Shown: piece by piece, positions 34,522-43,459 of the stretch
Position numbering within the stretch: position 1 is the first letter of the stretch
How the letters are laid out: the number at the start of each line of letters is the position of its first letter
Assembly (NCBI RefSeq): GCF_013340205.1
Contig: NZ_BJTG01000001.1
Coordinates: forward strand, 248,001-312,000
Length of the DNA stretch: 64,000 bases
Direction of reading: 5' to 3'
Origin: Anaeromyxobacter diazotrophicus
GTDB lineage: Bacteria > Myxococcota > Myxococcia > Myxococcales > Anaeromyxobacteraceae
Position numbers and translations under genes: made by a program
Notes under the pieces: generated by a model
Databases searched by the model: none
Told to the model about the DNA's origin: nothing
What the model saw: the letters and a program-made list of their open reading frames with translations, nothing else

Positions 34522-36183
34522 TCACCGCCGCGTCTGGACGGCGCGGGCGCCGGAGGGCCCCAGCTCGCGCAGCTTGCGCTCCACCGCCGCGCGGCGCGTC
34601 GCGAGCACCTTCTCGTCGTCGCCGCCGGGGTCGGGCGCCGCCAGCGCGCGCTTCCAGGCGCGGGCGGCGTCGGCGGGGCGCTGGGACCGCTGGTACGCGT
34701 CGCCCAGGTGGTCGAGGATGGTGGGCTCGGGCCCCACCAGGCGATCCGCCTTCTCGAGCGCCGCCACCGCGCGCGGCAGGTCGCCCTTCTTGAAGAGCAC
34801 CCAGCCGAGCGAGTCGAGGAAGAAGCCGTTGTCCGGCTCGACCTTGAGCGCGCGCTCGACGTAGGCCTGCGCCTCGTCGAGCCGCTCGCCGCGCTCGGCC
34901 CAGGCATAGCCGAGGAAGTTGAGCGCCTCGGCGTGGTCGGGCTTCACCTTCAGCACCTCGCGCATCTGCGCGAGCGCCGCGTCCCGCTGCCCGGCGCGGT
35001 CGTACGCCTCCCCGAGCGCGTAGCGCAGCCCCGGGTCGTCGGGCTGGGAGGCCAGCCCGCGCTTCACCGCCCGCAGCGCCTCGGCCGGCCGGCCGGCGCG
35101 CGCCAGCACGTACCCGAGCGCGGCGCGGGCGCTGGCGTAGAGCTCGCCCGCGCCGTGCGGCACCTCCGCGAACGCGGTGGCCGCCTCGCCCCAGCGCCGG
35201 AGCTGCTGCAGCGCCAGCCCGCGCAGCAGGGCGAGCCGCGGGTCGTCGCCGCCGGTCGCCGCCTCCAGCGCGTCGGCGGGCTGCCGCGCCTCGAGCCACA
35301 GCGCCGCCACCCGCGCGCGCGCCTCCGCCTCGCCGGGCGCCGACCGCAGGAGCTGCCGCAGCCACCCGCGCGCCGCCGGCAGGTCGCCCTTGCGCAGCGC
35401 GAGCTGGCCGGCCGCGAGCAGCGCGTCCGGGTCGTCGGGGTCGGCGGCGATCGCGCGCTCCCAGGCGGAGCGCGCCTCGGCGTCGTGGCCGCGCGCCTCC
35501 TCGACGCGGGCGAGGAGCTTGAGCGTCTCCGGATCGCCGGGCCCGAGCTTGAGCGCGCGGTCGAGCTCGCGCCGCGCGCCCTCCAGCTCGCGCGCGTCCG
35601 CGAGCCGGCCCGCCAGCTCGCGGTAGGCCTGCGCGCCTTCGCCCGGGTCGAGCGCCGCCAGCTCCTCGCAGGCCAGCGCCGCGCCCGCCTCGTCGCCCAT
35701 CCGGACGCGCTGCCGGGAGAGCTCGCGCCACGGCTCCGGGTCGAGCTCGCGCTCCGCGGCCGGCTCGGCGCGCGCCCGCGCCCCCTCGAGCTGGGCCGCC
35801 TCGGAGAGCTCGCGCACCGCCTCGGCCGAGCGGCGCGCCTGCGCCAGCACCCGCCCGAGCGTCAGGTGTCCGTCGGCGGCGGCGGGACCGGAGGGGGCGA
35901 GCTCGAGCGCCCGGCGCGCCTCGGCCTCGGCCGCCGCGAGGTCGCCGGTGCGCGCCAGCGTCTCGGCGTAGGAGAGGTGCAGCTGGGCGCTCTGCGGGTC
36001 GTGCAGGAGCGCGCGCCGGAGCGCCTCCAGCGCCGCCGCGTGATCGCCGGACGCCTCGGCCAGCCGCGCCCGCACGTAGTCGGCGATGGCCGGCGCCGAG
36101 GCGCGCTGGGGCGCGGGCGCGGCGCGCGCCGGGGCGGCCGCCGCGAGGGCGAGGAGTGGGAGCGCGCGCAGGAGGTGCGACAA
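34522..36183 (-). CDS. Periplasmic or secreted TPR-repeat protein
   Basis: 553 residues, TTG start with a signal peptide (LLRALPLLALAAAAPARA). Almost the entire mature chain is tetratricopeptide repeats, about twelve to fourteen (for example FLDSLGWVLFKKGDLPRAV near the C-terminus), rich in Ala, Arg and Glu. Such repeats mediate protein contacts. The C-terminus is basic (GARAVQTRR). It heads a two-gene unit with the hydrolase and has its own promoter at 36211-36239. No catalytic motif is present. Confidence 0.82.
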   Translation of the reverse strand: MSHLLRALPLLALAAAAPARAAPAPQRASAPAIADYVRARLAEASGDHAAALEALRRALLHDPQSAQLHLSYAETLARTGDLAAAEAEARRALELAPSGPAAADGHLTLGRVLAQARRSAEAVRELSEAAQLEGARARAEPAAERELDPEPWRELSRQRVRMGDEAGAALACEELAALDPGEGAQAYRELAGRLADARELEGARRELDRALKLGPGDPETLKLLARVEEARGHDAEARSAWERAIAADPDDPDALLAAGQLALRKGDLPAARGWLRQLLRSAPGEAEARARVAALWLEARQPADALEAATGGDDPRLALLRGLALQQLRRWGEAATAFAEVPHGAGELYASARAALGYVLARAGRPAEALRAVKRGLASQPDDPGLRYALGEAYDRAGQRDAALAQMREVLKVKPDHAEALNFLGYAWAERGERLDEAQAYVERALKVEPDNGFFLDSLGWVLFKKGDLPRAVAALEKADRLVGPEPTILDHLGDAYQRSQRPADAARAWKRALAAPDPGGDDEKVLATRRAAVERKLRELGPSGARAVQTRR

Positions 36184-36210
36184 GGGAGGTCCTCGGGGTG
36201 TCGGCGTTCG

Positions 36211-36239
36211 ATCCTAGCGGCTGCGGCGGGGGGCATCAA
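36211..36239 (-). promoter_or_regulatory. Sigma70-like promoter of the TPR gene
   Basis: Minus-strand TTGATG (36239-36234) and TAGGAT (36216-36211) with 17 bases between, 27 bases upstream of the TTG start. Confidence 0.6.
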
Positions 36240-36261
36240 TGCGCCGGACGCCGCGGCGGCG

Positions 36262-36858
36262 CTACCCGCGCGAGCGGGCGCCGCGCCTGGGAGCGGCGCC
36301 GGTCGCCGCGGCGAGCGCCTCGGCGGCCGCCTTGACGAGCGCCCCCTCCGGCACCGGACGGGTCAGCACGGCGCAGCAGCCGGCGGCGGCGAGGCGCTCG
36401 GCCGCGTCGGAGAGCGCCACCGCCACCACCGGGACGGCGCCCAGCTCCCGGTCGGCGCGCAGCGCCGAGACCGCCTCCGCCCCGTCGGACGGGCCCTCCG
36501 CGACCACCACCAGGTCCGGCTGGAACCGCGCCGCCGCGGCCCCGGCGGCGAACCCGGGCGAGGCCTGCTCGACCGCGTAGCCCCCCTCCGCGAGCTGGCG
36601 CGCGAGGCCCTCGCGCACGGGCCCGGGCTCGCCCAGCACCAGCGCCTTGCGGCGGCTCGGCGCCGCGCCGGTGAGCTCCTCCGGCAGCGGCATGCCGTGC
36701 CGCACCATGAACGCCGCCAGGTCCTCGCGCGCGATGCGGCGGTGGCCACCCGGCGTGCGGTGGGCCTTGAGCCGCCGCGCCTTGATCCAGTTCACCACCG
36801 TCGGCAAGGACACCCCGAGCAGCCGGGCCGCCTCGTGGGTGGTGTAGAAGCCGCGCAT
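36262..36858 (-). CDS. HTH (BldC/excisionase-type) regulator with degenerate receiver domain
   Basis: 198 residues. Residues 1-50 are a MerR/excisionase-like winged HTH: YTTHEAARLLGVSLPTVVNWIKARRLKAHRTPGGHRRI. Residues 68-180 resemble a receiver fold (KALVLGEPGPVREGLARQL, PDLVVVAEGPSDG, VPVVAVALS), but the acidic pocket and the phospho-Asp position are lost (Ala in VVVAEG). It should therefore bind DNA without control by phosphorylation, perhaps by dimerisation or another ligand. A -10-like TAAGCT ends nine bases before the ATG, and no ribosome site is seen. Divergent from the nitrilase-family gene. Confidence 0.82.
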   Translation of the reverse strand: MRGFYTTHEAARLLGVSLPTVVNWIKARRLKAHRTPGGHRRIAREDLAAFMVRHGMPLPEELTGAAPSRRKALVLGEPGPVREGLARQLAEGGYAVEQASPGFAAGAAAARFQPDLVVVAEGPSDGAEAVSALRADRELGAVPVVAVALSDAAERLAAAGCCAVLTRPVPEGALVKAAAEALAAATGAAPRRGARSRG

Positions 36859-36929
36859 GGGAGGGAGAGCTTAGCGCGCCGCCTCGCGGACGGGGGCGCG
36901 ACGAGGGGGGGCCGTGGTAGAGGAACCGG

Positions 36930-37745
36930 ATGGCGCTCTCGAACTTCCTCGTCGGGGCGGTGCAGATGACCTCGACCGCCGACCGGGCGAGAAACCTCGC
37001 CACCGCGCTCCGCCTGGTGAACGAGGCGGCCGATCTGGGGGCCAAGCTGGTGGGCCTCCCCGAGAACTTCTCCTTCATGGGGCGGGACGAGGAGCGCATC
37101 GCCGGCGCCGAGACGCTGGAGGGGCCTACCCTCTCGGCGCTGCGGGAGCTGGCGCGCCGGCGCGGCGTCCACGTCCTCGCCGGGTCCATCGCCGAGCGGG
37201 TCGAGGCGCCGGGCAAGACCGCCAACACGAGCGCGCTCATCGCCGACGACGGCGCCATCGTGGCGGCCTACCGCAAGATCCACCTCTTCGACGTCGCCAT
37301 CCCCGACGGCGCGCGCTACGCCGAGTCCGAGACGGTGGTGGCGGGCGACCGGGCGGTGCTGGCGCCCTCCTCGCTGGGCCGGATCGGGCTCACCGTCTGC
37401 TACGACCTGCGCTTCCCGGAGCTGTACCGGCAGCTCTCCGCCCTGGGCGCCGAGATCCTGTGCGTGCCGGCGGCGTTCACGCTCTTCACCGGCAAGGATC
37501 ACTGGGAGATCCTGCTGCGGGCGCGCGCGGTCGAGAACCTGGCCTACGTGCTCGCGCCGGCGCAGGCCGGGCGCCACTCGGCGAACCGGGTGACGTTCGG
37601 GAACGCGATGGTGGTGGACCCGTGGGGCGTGGTGCTGGCGCGCTGCCCGGGCGAGGGCGAGGGCGTCTGCGTGGCGCCGGTGCGGCGCGAGCGGCTGGAG
37701 CAGGTGCGGCGGGAGCTCCCGTCCCTGAAGCACCGGCGGCTGTAG
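36930..37745 (+). CDS. Carbon-nitrogen hydrolase (Nit1-like amidase)
   Basis: 271 residues. Nitrilase superfamily with the Glu-Lys-Cys triad: Glu in LPENFSFMG (about 46), Lys in YRKIHLFDV (about 112) and Cys in TVCYDLRFPELYR (about 152). The pattern fits the Nit branch that hydrolyses deaminated glutathione or omega-amides. The ATG follows a TAGAGG -10-like hexamer by six bases, with no ribosome site, so the message may be leaderless. Confidence 0.92.
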   Translation: MALSNFLVGAVQMTSTADRARNLATALRLVNEAADLGAKLVGLPENFSFMGRDEERIAGAETLEGPTLSALRELARRRGVHVLAGSIAERVEAPGKTANTSALIADDGAIVAAYRKIHLFDVAIPDGARYAESETVVAGDRAVLAPSSLGRIGLTVCYDLRFPELYRQLSALGAEILCVPAAFTLFTGKDHWEILLRARAVENLAYVLAPAQAGRHSANRVTFGNAMVVDPWGVVLARCPGEGEGVCVAPVRRERLEQVRRELPSLKHRRL

Positions 37746-37752
37746 CCCGGCG

Positions 37753-38481
37753 TCAGAACGCGAACAGGAGCCCGCCCGCGAAGCTCACCTTGCGGTCGTC
37801 GGAGAGGTTCCAGCTCTTCGACGAGCCGAAGTCCTTCACGTAGCTCTTCGAGAGCTCGACGAAGAAGTAGGTGTGGTTGATGCCGGTGTCGCGGTCCATC
37901 TCGCGCGCCAGCATGGTGTCGATGGCGCCGAGGTCGAGGGCGACGCCGCCGGTCACCGAGTAGCCGTTGGTGGCGCCGGAGCCGGACTTGCCGCTCGCGT
38001 TGGCGGTGCCGCCGGCGCCGTTGTTCACCCACCACCAGTACCGGTCGAGCGCGACCCGCGCGTAAGGCGCGAGCGGGAACCAGCGGTACTGGTTCGAGAG
38101 CACGTCGAAGCGGTAGGTGAGCGAGAGGCGCGTCGGGTAGACCTTGAGCGCGGTGGGGTCGGAGACCCGCGCGCCCGTGTCCTGGGCGAAGCCGTGGCCG
38201 TACTTCTCCCAGTAGCCGGCGCCGAGCCCGACGTCGAGCGTGCCGTAGCTCACGAGGAGCGAGTAGGCGACGTCGAAGCGGAACATGAGGTTCCGCTTGC
38301 CGCCGAAGGCGCGCTCGTAGGGACCAGGGCCCCCGCCGAACTCCGAGTCGATGTTGGGCCGGTAGGTCTCGAGGCTCATCTGGAACGAGCCGTAGCGCGG
38401 CGAGGGCCCGCCGCCCGAGAACTGCGCGGCGGCGGGGAGCGCGGCGGCGAGCGCCAGCGCGGCGGCGAGGGCGCGGATCAC
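37753..38481 (-). CDS. Myxobacterial outer-membrane beta-barrel protein
   Basis: 242 residues, GTG start overlapping the upstream stop (GTGA). Signal peptide residues 1-20 (ALAAALALAAALPAAAQ). The mature chain alternates aromatic/hydrophobic and polar residues with many Tyr and Gly, and ends in VSFAGGLLFAF with C-terminal Phe, as outer-membrane barrels do. It is coupled to the fibronectin-domain/MYXO-CTERM gene. From memory, the pair resembles the adjacent MXAN_2562/MXAN_2561 families of Myxococcus; I cannot check this here. Confidence 0.8.
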   Translation of the reverse strand: MIRALAAALALAAALPAAAQFSGGGPSPRYGSFQMSLETYRPNIDSEFGGGPGPYERAFGGKRNLMFRFDVAYSLLVSYGTLDVGLGAGYWEKYGHGFAQDTGARVSDPTALKVYPTRLSLTYRFDVLSNQYRWFPLAPYARVALDRYWWWVNNGAGGTANASGKSGSGATNGYSVTGGVALDLGAIDTMLAREMDRDTGINHTYFFVELSKSYVKDFGSSKSWNLSDDRKVSFAGGLLFAF

Positions 38482-39359
38482 GGGCGCCTCCTCTTGCGGC
38501 GCAGGACGAGCGGGGCGAGCGCCACCAACGCGGCGAGGCCCGCGGCGCCGCTGGCGCAGCCGCCCTGCTCGCGGCCGCCGGCGTTCTGGTAAAGGCGCCA
38601 GAAGTCGTCGACCGGGATGGGCGAGCCGGTTATCGGATCGGACGGCAGGCTCTCGTTGCCGCCGATGGTCAGGGCCGTGACGGTCACCGTGTACGGCACG
38701 TTGTTCGTGAGCCCGGTGACGCGGCCGCTCCTCGTGCTGGCGCCCGTGAACTCGCGGTACTGCTGCGCCGCCGAGCCGTCCGCGGGGGCGTAGTGGACGC
38801 GGAAGCTGTTGGCCGAGCCGATCGTGCCGGCGGCGGCGCTGCCGGTCCCGAGGTCCCAGTTGGCGTTGAGCGAGCCGTCCCCGGGGGTCAGGCTGAGGAG
38901 GTTCGGCTTCGCGGGCGACGCCAGGTCGAGCTGCACGCTGCCGGTGGCGAGCGGGCTCCCGCTGTTGGCGTTGGTGCCCGCCGCGAACACGCAGATGTAC
39001 GCCACCGAGTTCGTGGTCGACGTGCACTGGATCGGCACCTTGCTGAGGAGCGTGGCCGCGGTGATCCCGGTGTAGCTCGAGGACGCGACGCCGGTGACGA
39101 AGGAGTTCGTGTGCGCGTTGGTGTTGGTGTTGGTGCTGGGGATGGGGCAGCCGGCGGTGTCCGAGACGTAGAGGTCGTAGCTGGCGGCGGTCGTAGTCAC
39201 CGACCACTGCAGCGAGAGCGTGTCGGCGGGCGCGTTGTTGCACTCGCCCGAGTTGATGTAGACGGTGCCGGATCCGGTCGATTCGGACACAACGACCTGA
39301 GCGGCGGCCAGCGCGGGAGCGCACGCGAGGCAGGCGAGGACGGAGAGGCGTCGCGTCAT
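38478..39359 (-). CDS. Fibronectin-III-like surface protein with MYXO-CTERM tail
   Basis: 293 residues, ATG start, signal peptide residues 1-20. The middle contains Ser/Thr/Asn-rich beta domains, the second with a fibronectin-III feel (SFRVHYAPADGSAAQQYREF, VTGLTNNVPYTVTVTAL). A DDFWRLYQNAGG segment precedes GGCASGAAG, a hydrophobic helix and RRKRRRP, the MYXO-CTERM sorting pattern that predicts surface anchoring. A hexanucleotide repeat at 39118-39138 encodes NTNTN. Coupled to the downstream barrel gene, so the two probably form one envelope complex. Confidence 0.82.
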   Translation of the reverse strand: MTRRLSVLACLACAPALAAAQVVVSESTGSGTVYINSGECNNAPADTLSLQWSVTTTAASYDLYVSDTAGCPIPSTNTNTNAHTNSFVTGVASSSYTGITAATLLSKVPIQCTSTTNSVAYICVFAAGTNANSGSPLATGSVQLDLASPAKPNLLSLTPGDGSLNANWDLGTGSAAAGTIGSANSFRVHYAPADGSAAQQYREFTGASTRSGRVTGLTNNVPYTVTVTALTIGGNESLPSDPITGSPIPVDDFWRLYQNAGGREQGGCASGAAGLAALVALAPLVLRRKRRRP

Positions 39360-39467
39360 GCGCGGCCATCCTGCAACGGGGAGGCCACCCGCGCAAGGAA
39401 GGGACCCGCGCCGCGACTGGAGTTTTTCCGGAGGCGCGGGCGGCTCGAGCGGGAGCCCGCCGACTTT

Positions 39468-39506
39468 TTGGCAAGCGCCCGGGCGCGACCCCCGGGGCGC
39501 TGCCAA
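39468..39506. terminator. Inverted repeat 3' of the asd-paralogue gene
   Basis: TTGGCAAGCGCC (39468-39479) pairs with GGCGCTGCCAA (39496-39506), one bulged base, 16-base loop. It lies four bases past the stop of the minus-strand gene, where a terminator is expected, but no T-run follows in that direction. Confidence 0.4.
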
Positions 39507-39510
39507 ATTG

Positions 39511-40542
39511 TCAGCCGAGCTTCAGGTGCTTCTCGGCGAGGAGCTTCGCGAGCTCGATCGCGGTCGAGGCGCCCCCCTGCCGCAGGTTGTCGCCGCACAG
39601 CACGAGGTCGAGCCCGTGCTCCTGGGTCGGGTCGTCGCGCACGCGCCCGACCAGCACCGCGTCGTCGTTCACCGCCAGCATGGGCATCGGGTAGACGCCC
39701 TCCTGCGGCGCGTCGACGAGCTTCACGCCCGGCGCCTGCCGGAAGAGCTCGCGCGCCGCGGCCGCGCCGAGCGCGCGGCGGAGCTTCACCGAGACGAGCT
39801 GGACGTGCCCGTAGAACACCGGGACGCGCACGGCGGTGACCCCGACGCGGAGGGAAGACCCGAGCAGCCGCCGCACGTCGGCGGCGACCGCCCGCTCCTC
39901 CTCGCTCGCGCCGTCGTCGCCGAACGGGCCCACCTGCGGCACCACGTTGAAGGCGGCGCGGTGCGGGAGCGCGGTGGGCGGGGGCGGCTCCTGGAAGGAG
40001 AGCATGGCGCGCAGCTCGGCCTCGAGCTCGGAGACGCCCTTCTGCCCCGCCCCCGAGACCGCCTCCAGGACCACGCTGCTCGCGCGCTCCACCCCGGCGG
40101 CGCGGTGCAGCGGCGCCAGCGCCAGCGCGAGCTGCGCCGAGGCCGGGCCGGGCACCGCCACCACCCCGCGCCGCGCGAAGCCGGCGAGCGCGTCGGCGTT
40201 GAGCGGCGGCAGGACGAGCGGCACCTCGGCGTCGCCGCGGAAGGCGGGGGTGAGGTCGACCACCGCGCACCCGGCCGCGCGCGCGGCCTCGAGGTGCGCC
40301 CGTGAGGTCGCGGCGCCGGCGGCGAAGAAGGCGAGGTCCTTCCCGGCGAAGGCGCCCGGCCCCACCGCGGCGGCGCGGAGGACGTCGTCGCGGAAGTCGA
40401 GCTCGGCGCCGGCGGAGTGCTCGCTGGCGAGGAGCGCCAGCGAGGCGACAGGAAGGTCGCTCTCCTCCAGCGCCTGCACGAGGGCCCTGCCCACGGCGCC
40501 GGTGGCGCCGAGGACGGCGAGGTGCAGCGGTCGGATGGTCAT
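39511..40542 (-). CDS. USG-1-like aspartate-semialdehyde dehydrogenase paralogue, active-site Cys missing
   Basis: 343 residues. The NAD-binding start HLAVLGATGAVGRAL and the overall layout are those of aspartate-semialdehyde dehydrogenase. However, the segment that should hold the catalytic Cys (PNC in the active enzyme next door) reads VPGPASAQLALAL, with no Cys. It is thus probably non-catalytic, like the USG-1 proteins. Start and upstream stop share a base (TGATG), coupling it to the active enzyme. A structural or regulatory partner role is inferred. Confidence 0.8.
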   Translation of the reverse strand: MTIRPLHLAVLGATGAVGRALVQALEESDLPVASLALLASEHSAGAELDFRDDVLRAAAVGPGAFAGKDLAFFAAGAATSRAHLEAARAAGCAVVDLTPAFRGDAEVPLVLPPLNADALAGFARRGVVAVPGPASAQLALALAPLHRAAGVERASSVVLEAVSGAGQKGVSELEAELRAMLSFQEPPPPTALPHRAAFNVVPQVGPFGDDGASEEERAVAADVRRLLGSSLRVGVTAVRVPVFYGHVQLVSVKLRRALGAAAARELFRQAPGVKLVDAPQEGVYPMPMLAVNDDAVLVGRVRDDPTQEHGLDLVLCGDNLRQGGASTAIELAKLLAEKHLKLG

Positions 40543-41627
40543 CACTTGGCCTGGATGAAGCCCTCCGCCGACAGGAGCTCGGCGGTGAGGACGGCGCCGC
40601 CGGCGGCGCCGCGGACGGTGTTGTGCGACAGGCAGACGAACCGCCAGTCGAAGACGGCGTCGGGGCGGAGCCGGCCGATGGTGATGCCCTGCCCGCTCCC
40701 CGCGTCGCGGTCGAGGCGCGTCTGCGGGCGCGCGTCGTCCTCGAAGTAGGTGAGGAAGGGCTTCGGCGCGCTGGGGAGGCCGAGCTGCTGGGGCTTCCCC
40801 TGGTACTCGCGCCAGCGGGCGAGGATCTCGTCCTTGCCCGGCTTGCGCTCGAACCGTGCGAACACCGCCGCCAGGTGGCCGTCGGAGACCGGGACCCGGA
40901 TGCACTGGGCGCTGATGACCGGCGCGGCGGCGTTCACGATCTGGCCGTCCCGGAGCTGGCCCCAGATCTTGAGCGGCTCCTTCTCGCTCTTCTCCTCCTC
41001 GCCCTTGATGAAGGGGATGACGTTGTCGACCATCTCCGGCCAGGTCTCGAAGGTCTTCCCGGCGCCCGAGATCGCCTGGTAGGTGCAGACCGCCACCTGC
41101 TTCGGGCCGTAGTCGAGCAGCGGGTGCAGGGCGGGGACGTAGCTCTGGATGGAGCAGTTCGGCTTCACCGCGATGAAGCCGCGCTTCGTGCCGAGCCGGC
41201 GGCGCTGCGCCTCGAGGACCGCGGCGTGCGCCGAGTTGATCTCGGGGATCATCATCGGCACGTCGGGGGTCCAGCGGTGGGCCGAGTTGTTCGACACCAC
41301 CGGCGTCTCGGCGCGGGCGTAGTCCTCCTCGAGCTTGGCCGTCTCCTCCTTCGACATGTCCACGGCGCAGAAGACGAAGTCCACCTCGCCCGCGATGCGC
41401 GCGACGTCCGAGGCGTTCTGGACGGTGAGCGCGGCGGCGGCGGCCGGCACCGGGGTCTTCATGGCCCAGCGCCCCTGCACCGCCTCGGCGTAGCGCTTGC
41501 CAGCCGAGGAGGCGCTCGCCGCGACGAGCTTCACCTCGTACCAGGGGTGGTTCTCGAGCAGGGAGAGGAACCGCTGACCGACCATGCCGGTCGCGCCGAG
41601 GACGCCGACCTTGAGCTTCTTCGCCAT
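40542..41627 (-). CDS. asd: Aspartate-semialdehyde dehydrogenase
   Basis: 361 residues. Reduces aspartyl phosphate to aspartate semialdehyde, the branch point to lysine/diaminopimelate, methionine and threonine. VGVLGATGMVGQRF binds NADP; catalytic Cys in AVKPNCSIQSY; a QAISGAGKTFETWPEM segment and the substrate-binding His in VPVSDGHLAAVF. The sequence type is the archaeal/fungal-like branch. Translationally coupled to its Cys-less paralogue. GAGG lies ten bases before the ATG. Confidence 0.95.
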   Translation of the reverse strand: MAKKLKVGVLGATGMVGQRFLSLLENHPWYEVKLVAASASSAGKRYAEAVQGRWAMKTPVPAAAAALTVQNASDVARIAGEVDFVFCAVDMSKEETAKLEEDYARAETPVVSNNSAHRWTPDVPMMIPEINSAHAAVLEAQRRRLGTKRGFIAVKPNCSIQSYVPALHPLLDYGPKQVAVCTYQAISGAGKTFETWPEMVDNVIPFIKGEEEKSEKEPLKIWGQLRDGQIVNAAAPVISAQCIRVPVSDGHLAAVFARFERKPGKDEILARWREYQGKPQQLGLPSAPKPFLTYFEDDARPQTRLDRDAGSGQGITIGRLRPDAVFDWRFVCLSHNTVRGAAGGAVLTAELLSAEGFIQAK

Positions 41628-41695
41628 CGCGTGAGGCCTCCGGGCCCGGGAGGGAAAGGGCGAAAGCTTAACATGCCCGCGGCCGTTTTCCCTCC

Positions 41696-42595
41696 CTAGC
41701 GGGCGAGGAGGTCCCGCAGCGCCGGCAGGAGCTCCGGGTAGCGGAACCGGTACCCACCGGCGAGCGCCTTGCGCGGCAACACCCGCTGGCTGGCGGTGAC
41801 GGCGCCCGCCAGCTCGCCCAGCACGAGCTCGATCATCGAGCGCGGCACGGGCAGGACGCTCGGCCGGTGCAGCACCTCGCCGATGGCGTGCGCCAGGTCG
41901 CGGTTGCGGGCCGGCGCGGGCGCGGCGGCGGCGAGCGGCCCGGCCACGGTCCCGTGCTCGAGCGCCCAGGTGATGAGCCCCACCTCGTCGGCGAGGTGGA
42001 TCCAGGGCTGCCAGAACGCGCCGTCGCCGATGTGCCCCCCGGCGAAGTAGCGGAAGGGCCGGAGCAGCTGCGGGAGGGCGCCGCCGTCGCGGGCGAGGAC
42101 GATGCCGGTGCGGAGGAGCACCACTCGCGCCCGCACCGCGGCGGGGGCGGCGGCCGCCTCCCAGGCCACGCACACCTCGGCGAGGAAGTCGCGGCCCGGC
42201 GGCGAGCCCTCGTCGAGCTCCTCGTCGCCGCGCGAGCCGTAGTAGCCGACGGCGCTGCCGGAGACGAGGACCGCCGGCCCGCCGCGCGCCACCACCTCCG
42301 CCACCAGCCGGGTCGAGGCGAGGCGGCTCTCGCGGATGGCGCGCTTGCGCTCCTCGGTCCAGCGCCCGGCGGCCACCGGCTCGCCGGCGAGGTGCACGCA
42401 GGCGTCGCAGCGCGCGAGCGCGTCCTGCCAGGCGCCCGGCCGGGTGGGATCGCCCTGCACCACGGCGGCGCCCGAAGGCGACCGCCCCGGCGCGGCGCCG
42501 CGCGACAGCGCCGTGACCTCGTGCCCGGCCGCGCGCAGCGCCGGGACGAGCGCGCGGCCGATGAGACCGGTCGCGCCGGTGAGGAAGACGTGCAT
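41696..42595 (-). CDS. NAD-dependent epimerase/dehydratase-like protein, TIGR01777/YfcH type
   Basis: 299 residues. Extended short-chain dehydrogenase: VFLTGATGLIGRALVPAL (Rossmann), CVHLAGEPVAAGRWTEERK, SGSAVGYYGSRGDEEL with the active-site Tyr, and the C-terminal DUF1731-like AVTASQRVLPRKAL. This combination is typical of the YfcH/TIGR01777 family, related to cell-division inhibitor SulA-like annotations but of uncertain reaction. Stands alone on the minus strand. Confidence 0.9.
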   Translation of the reverse strand: MHVFLTGATGLIGRALVPALRAAGHEVTALSRGAAPGRSPSGAAVVQGDPTRPGAWQDALARCDACVHLAGEPVAAGRWTEERKRAIRESRLASTRLVAEVVARGGPAVLVSGSAVGYYGSRGDEELDEGSPPGRDFLAEVCVAWEAAAAPAAVRARVVLLRTGIVLARDGGALPQLLRPFRYFAGGHIGDGAFWQPWIHLADEVGLITWALEHGTVAGPLAAAAPAPARNRDLAHAIGEVLHRPSVLPVPRSMIELVLGELAGAVTASQRVLPRKALAGGYRFRYPELLPALRDLLAR

Positions 42596-42669
42596 GCGCC
42601 TCTCCTAGCTCGTGCGCGGACCCGGGGGACGGCCCCGGCGGGGGGCCGCGCGGCGAGGCGGCGCCGCGG

Positions 42670-43314
42670 TCACTTGAGGTCGTACTTCGGGATCGCCTGC
42701 GACTCCTGGCTCGCTCCCGCGACCCACTTCGCCACCGCCGGGTGGCGCCACACCTCCTCCGCGTAGCCGGCCTCCGGCCCGTCGAGCGCGACGCCGTAGG
42801 TGCGGCAGCGCCCGACCACCGGGGCGAAGAACGCGTCCGCGATGCCGAAGCGGCCGAACAGGTACTCGCCCTGGCGCGGCGCGGCGAGCAGCTCGCGCCA
42901 GAGGGCGCGGATCCTCGCGAGGTCGGCCGCGACCTCGGCCGAGGGCGGGGTCGGCCGGTGAAGCCCGAGGTTCATCGGCATCCCGGCGCGCAGGGCCTGG
43001 AAGCCCGCGTGCATCTCGGCCGCCGCCGCCCGCGCCACCGCCCGCCGGGCCGGCGCCGCCGGCCACAGCTCCGCCGAGGGGAACTTCTCCGCCAGGTACT
43101 CGCAGATGGCGAGCGAGTCCCAGACCGTGAGCTCCCCGTCGCGCAGCACCGGGACGCGGCCCGCCGGCGAGTGGGCGCGGATGCGCTCCGCCGTGTCGGG
43201 ACGATCGAGCGCGACCAGGATCTCCCGGTACGGCGCGCCCGTCAGCTCGAGCGCGAGCCACGCCCGCATCGACCAGGACGAGTAGTTCTTGTTTCCGATG
43301 ACGAGCTCGAGCAC
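42670..43314 (-). CDS. Glutathione S-transferase family protein
   Basis: 214 residues. GTG at 43314 is chosen for the GAGGAGG site four bases upstream. Thioredoxin-like N-terminal domain LELVIGNKNYSSWSMRAWL with the Ser pair likely binding glutathione, SPAGRVPVL with cis-Pro, DSLAICEYLAEK, then a helical C-terminal domain with LFGRFGIADAFFAPVV. Typical length. Substrate unknown. Confidence 0.9.
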   Translation of the reverse strand: MLELVIGNKNYSSWSMRAWLALELTGAPYREILVALDRPDTAERIRAHSPAGRVPVLRDGELTVWDSLAICEYLAEKFPSAELWPAAPARRAVARAAAAEMHAGFQALRAGMPMNLGLHRPTPPSAEVAADLARIRALWRELLAAPRQGEYLFGRFGIADAFFAPVVGRCRTYGVALDGPEAGYAEEVWRHPAVAKWVAGASQESQAIPKYDLK

Positions 43315-43459
43315 GGCGCCTCCTCGCGGGTGGACGGCGGAGACGATGTAACCCGTGCGCGCCGGCGCGTCACCAGCGGGATGGCTCCGCTTGGTACCGG
43401 TGGACCTCCGGGATCGAGCGAGTGCTTCCTCCACGATGGGTGGGGAAGGAGATGGCGGG

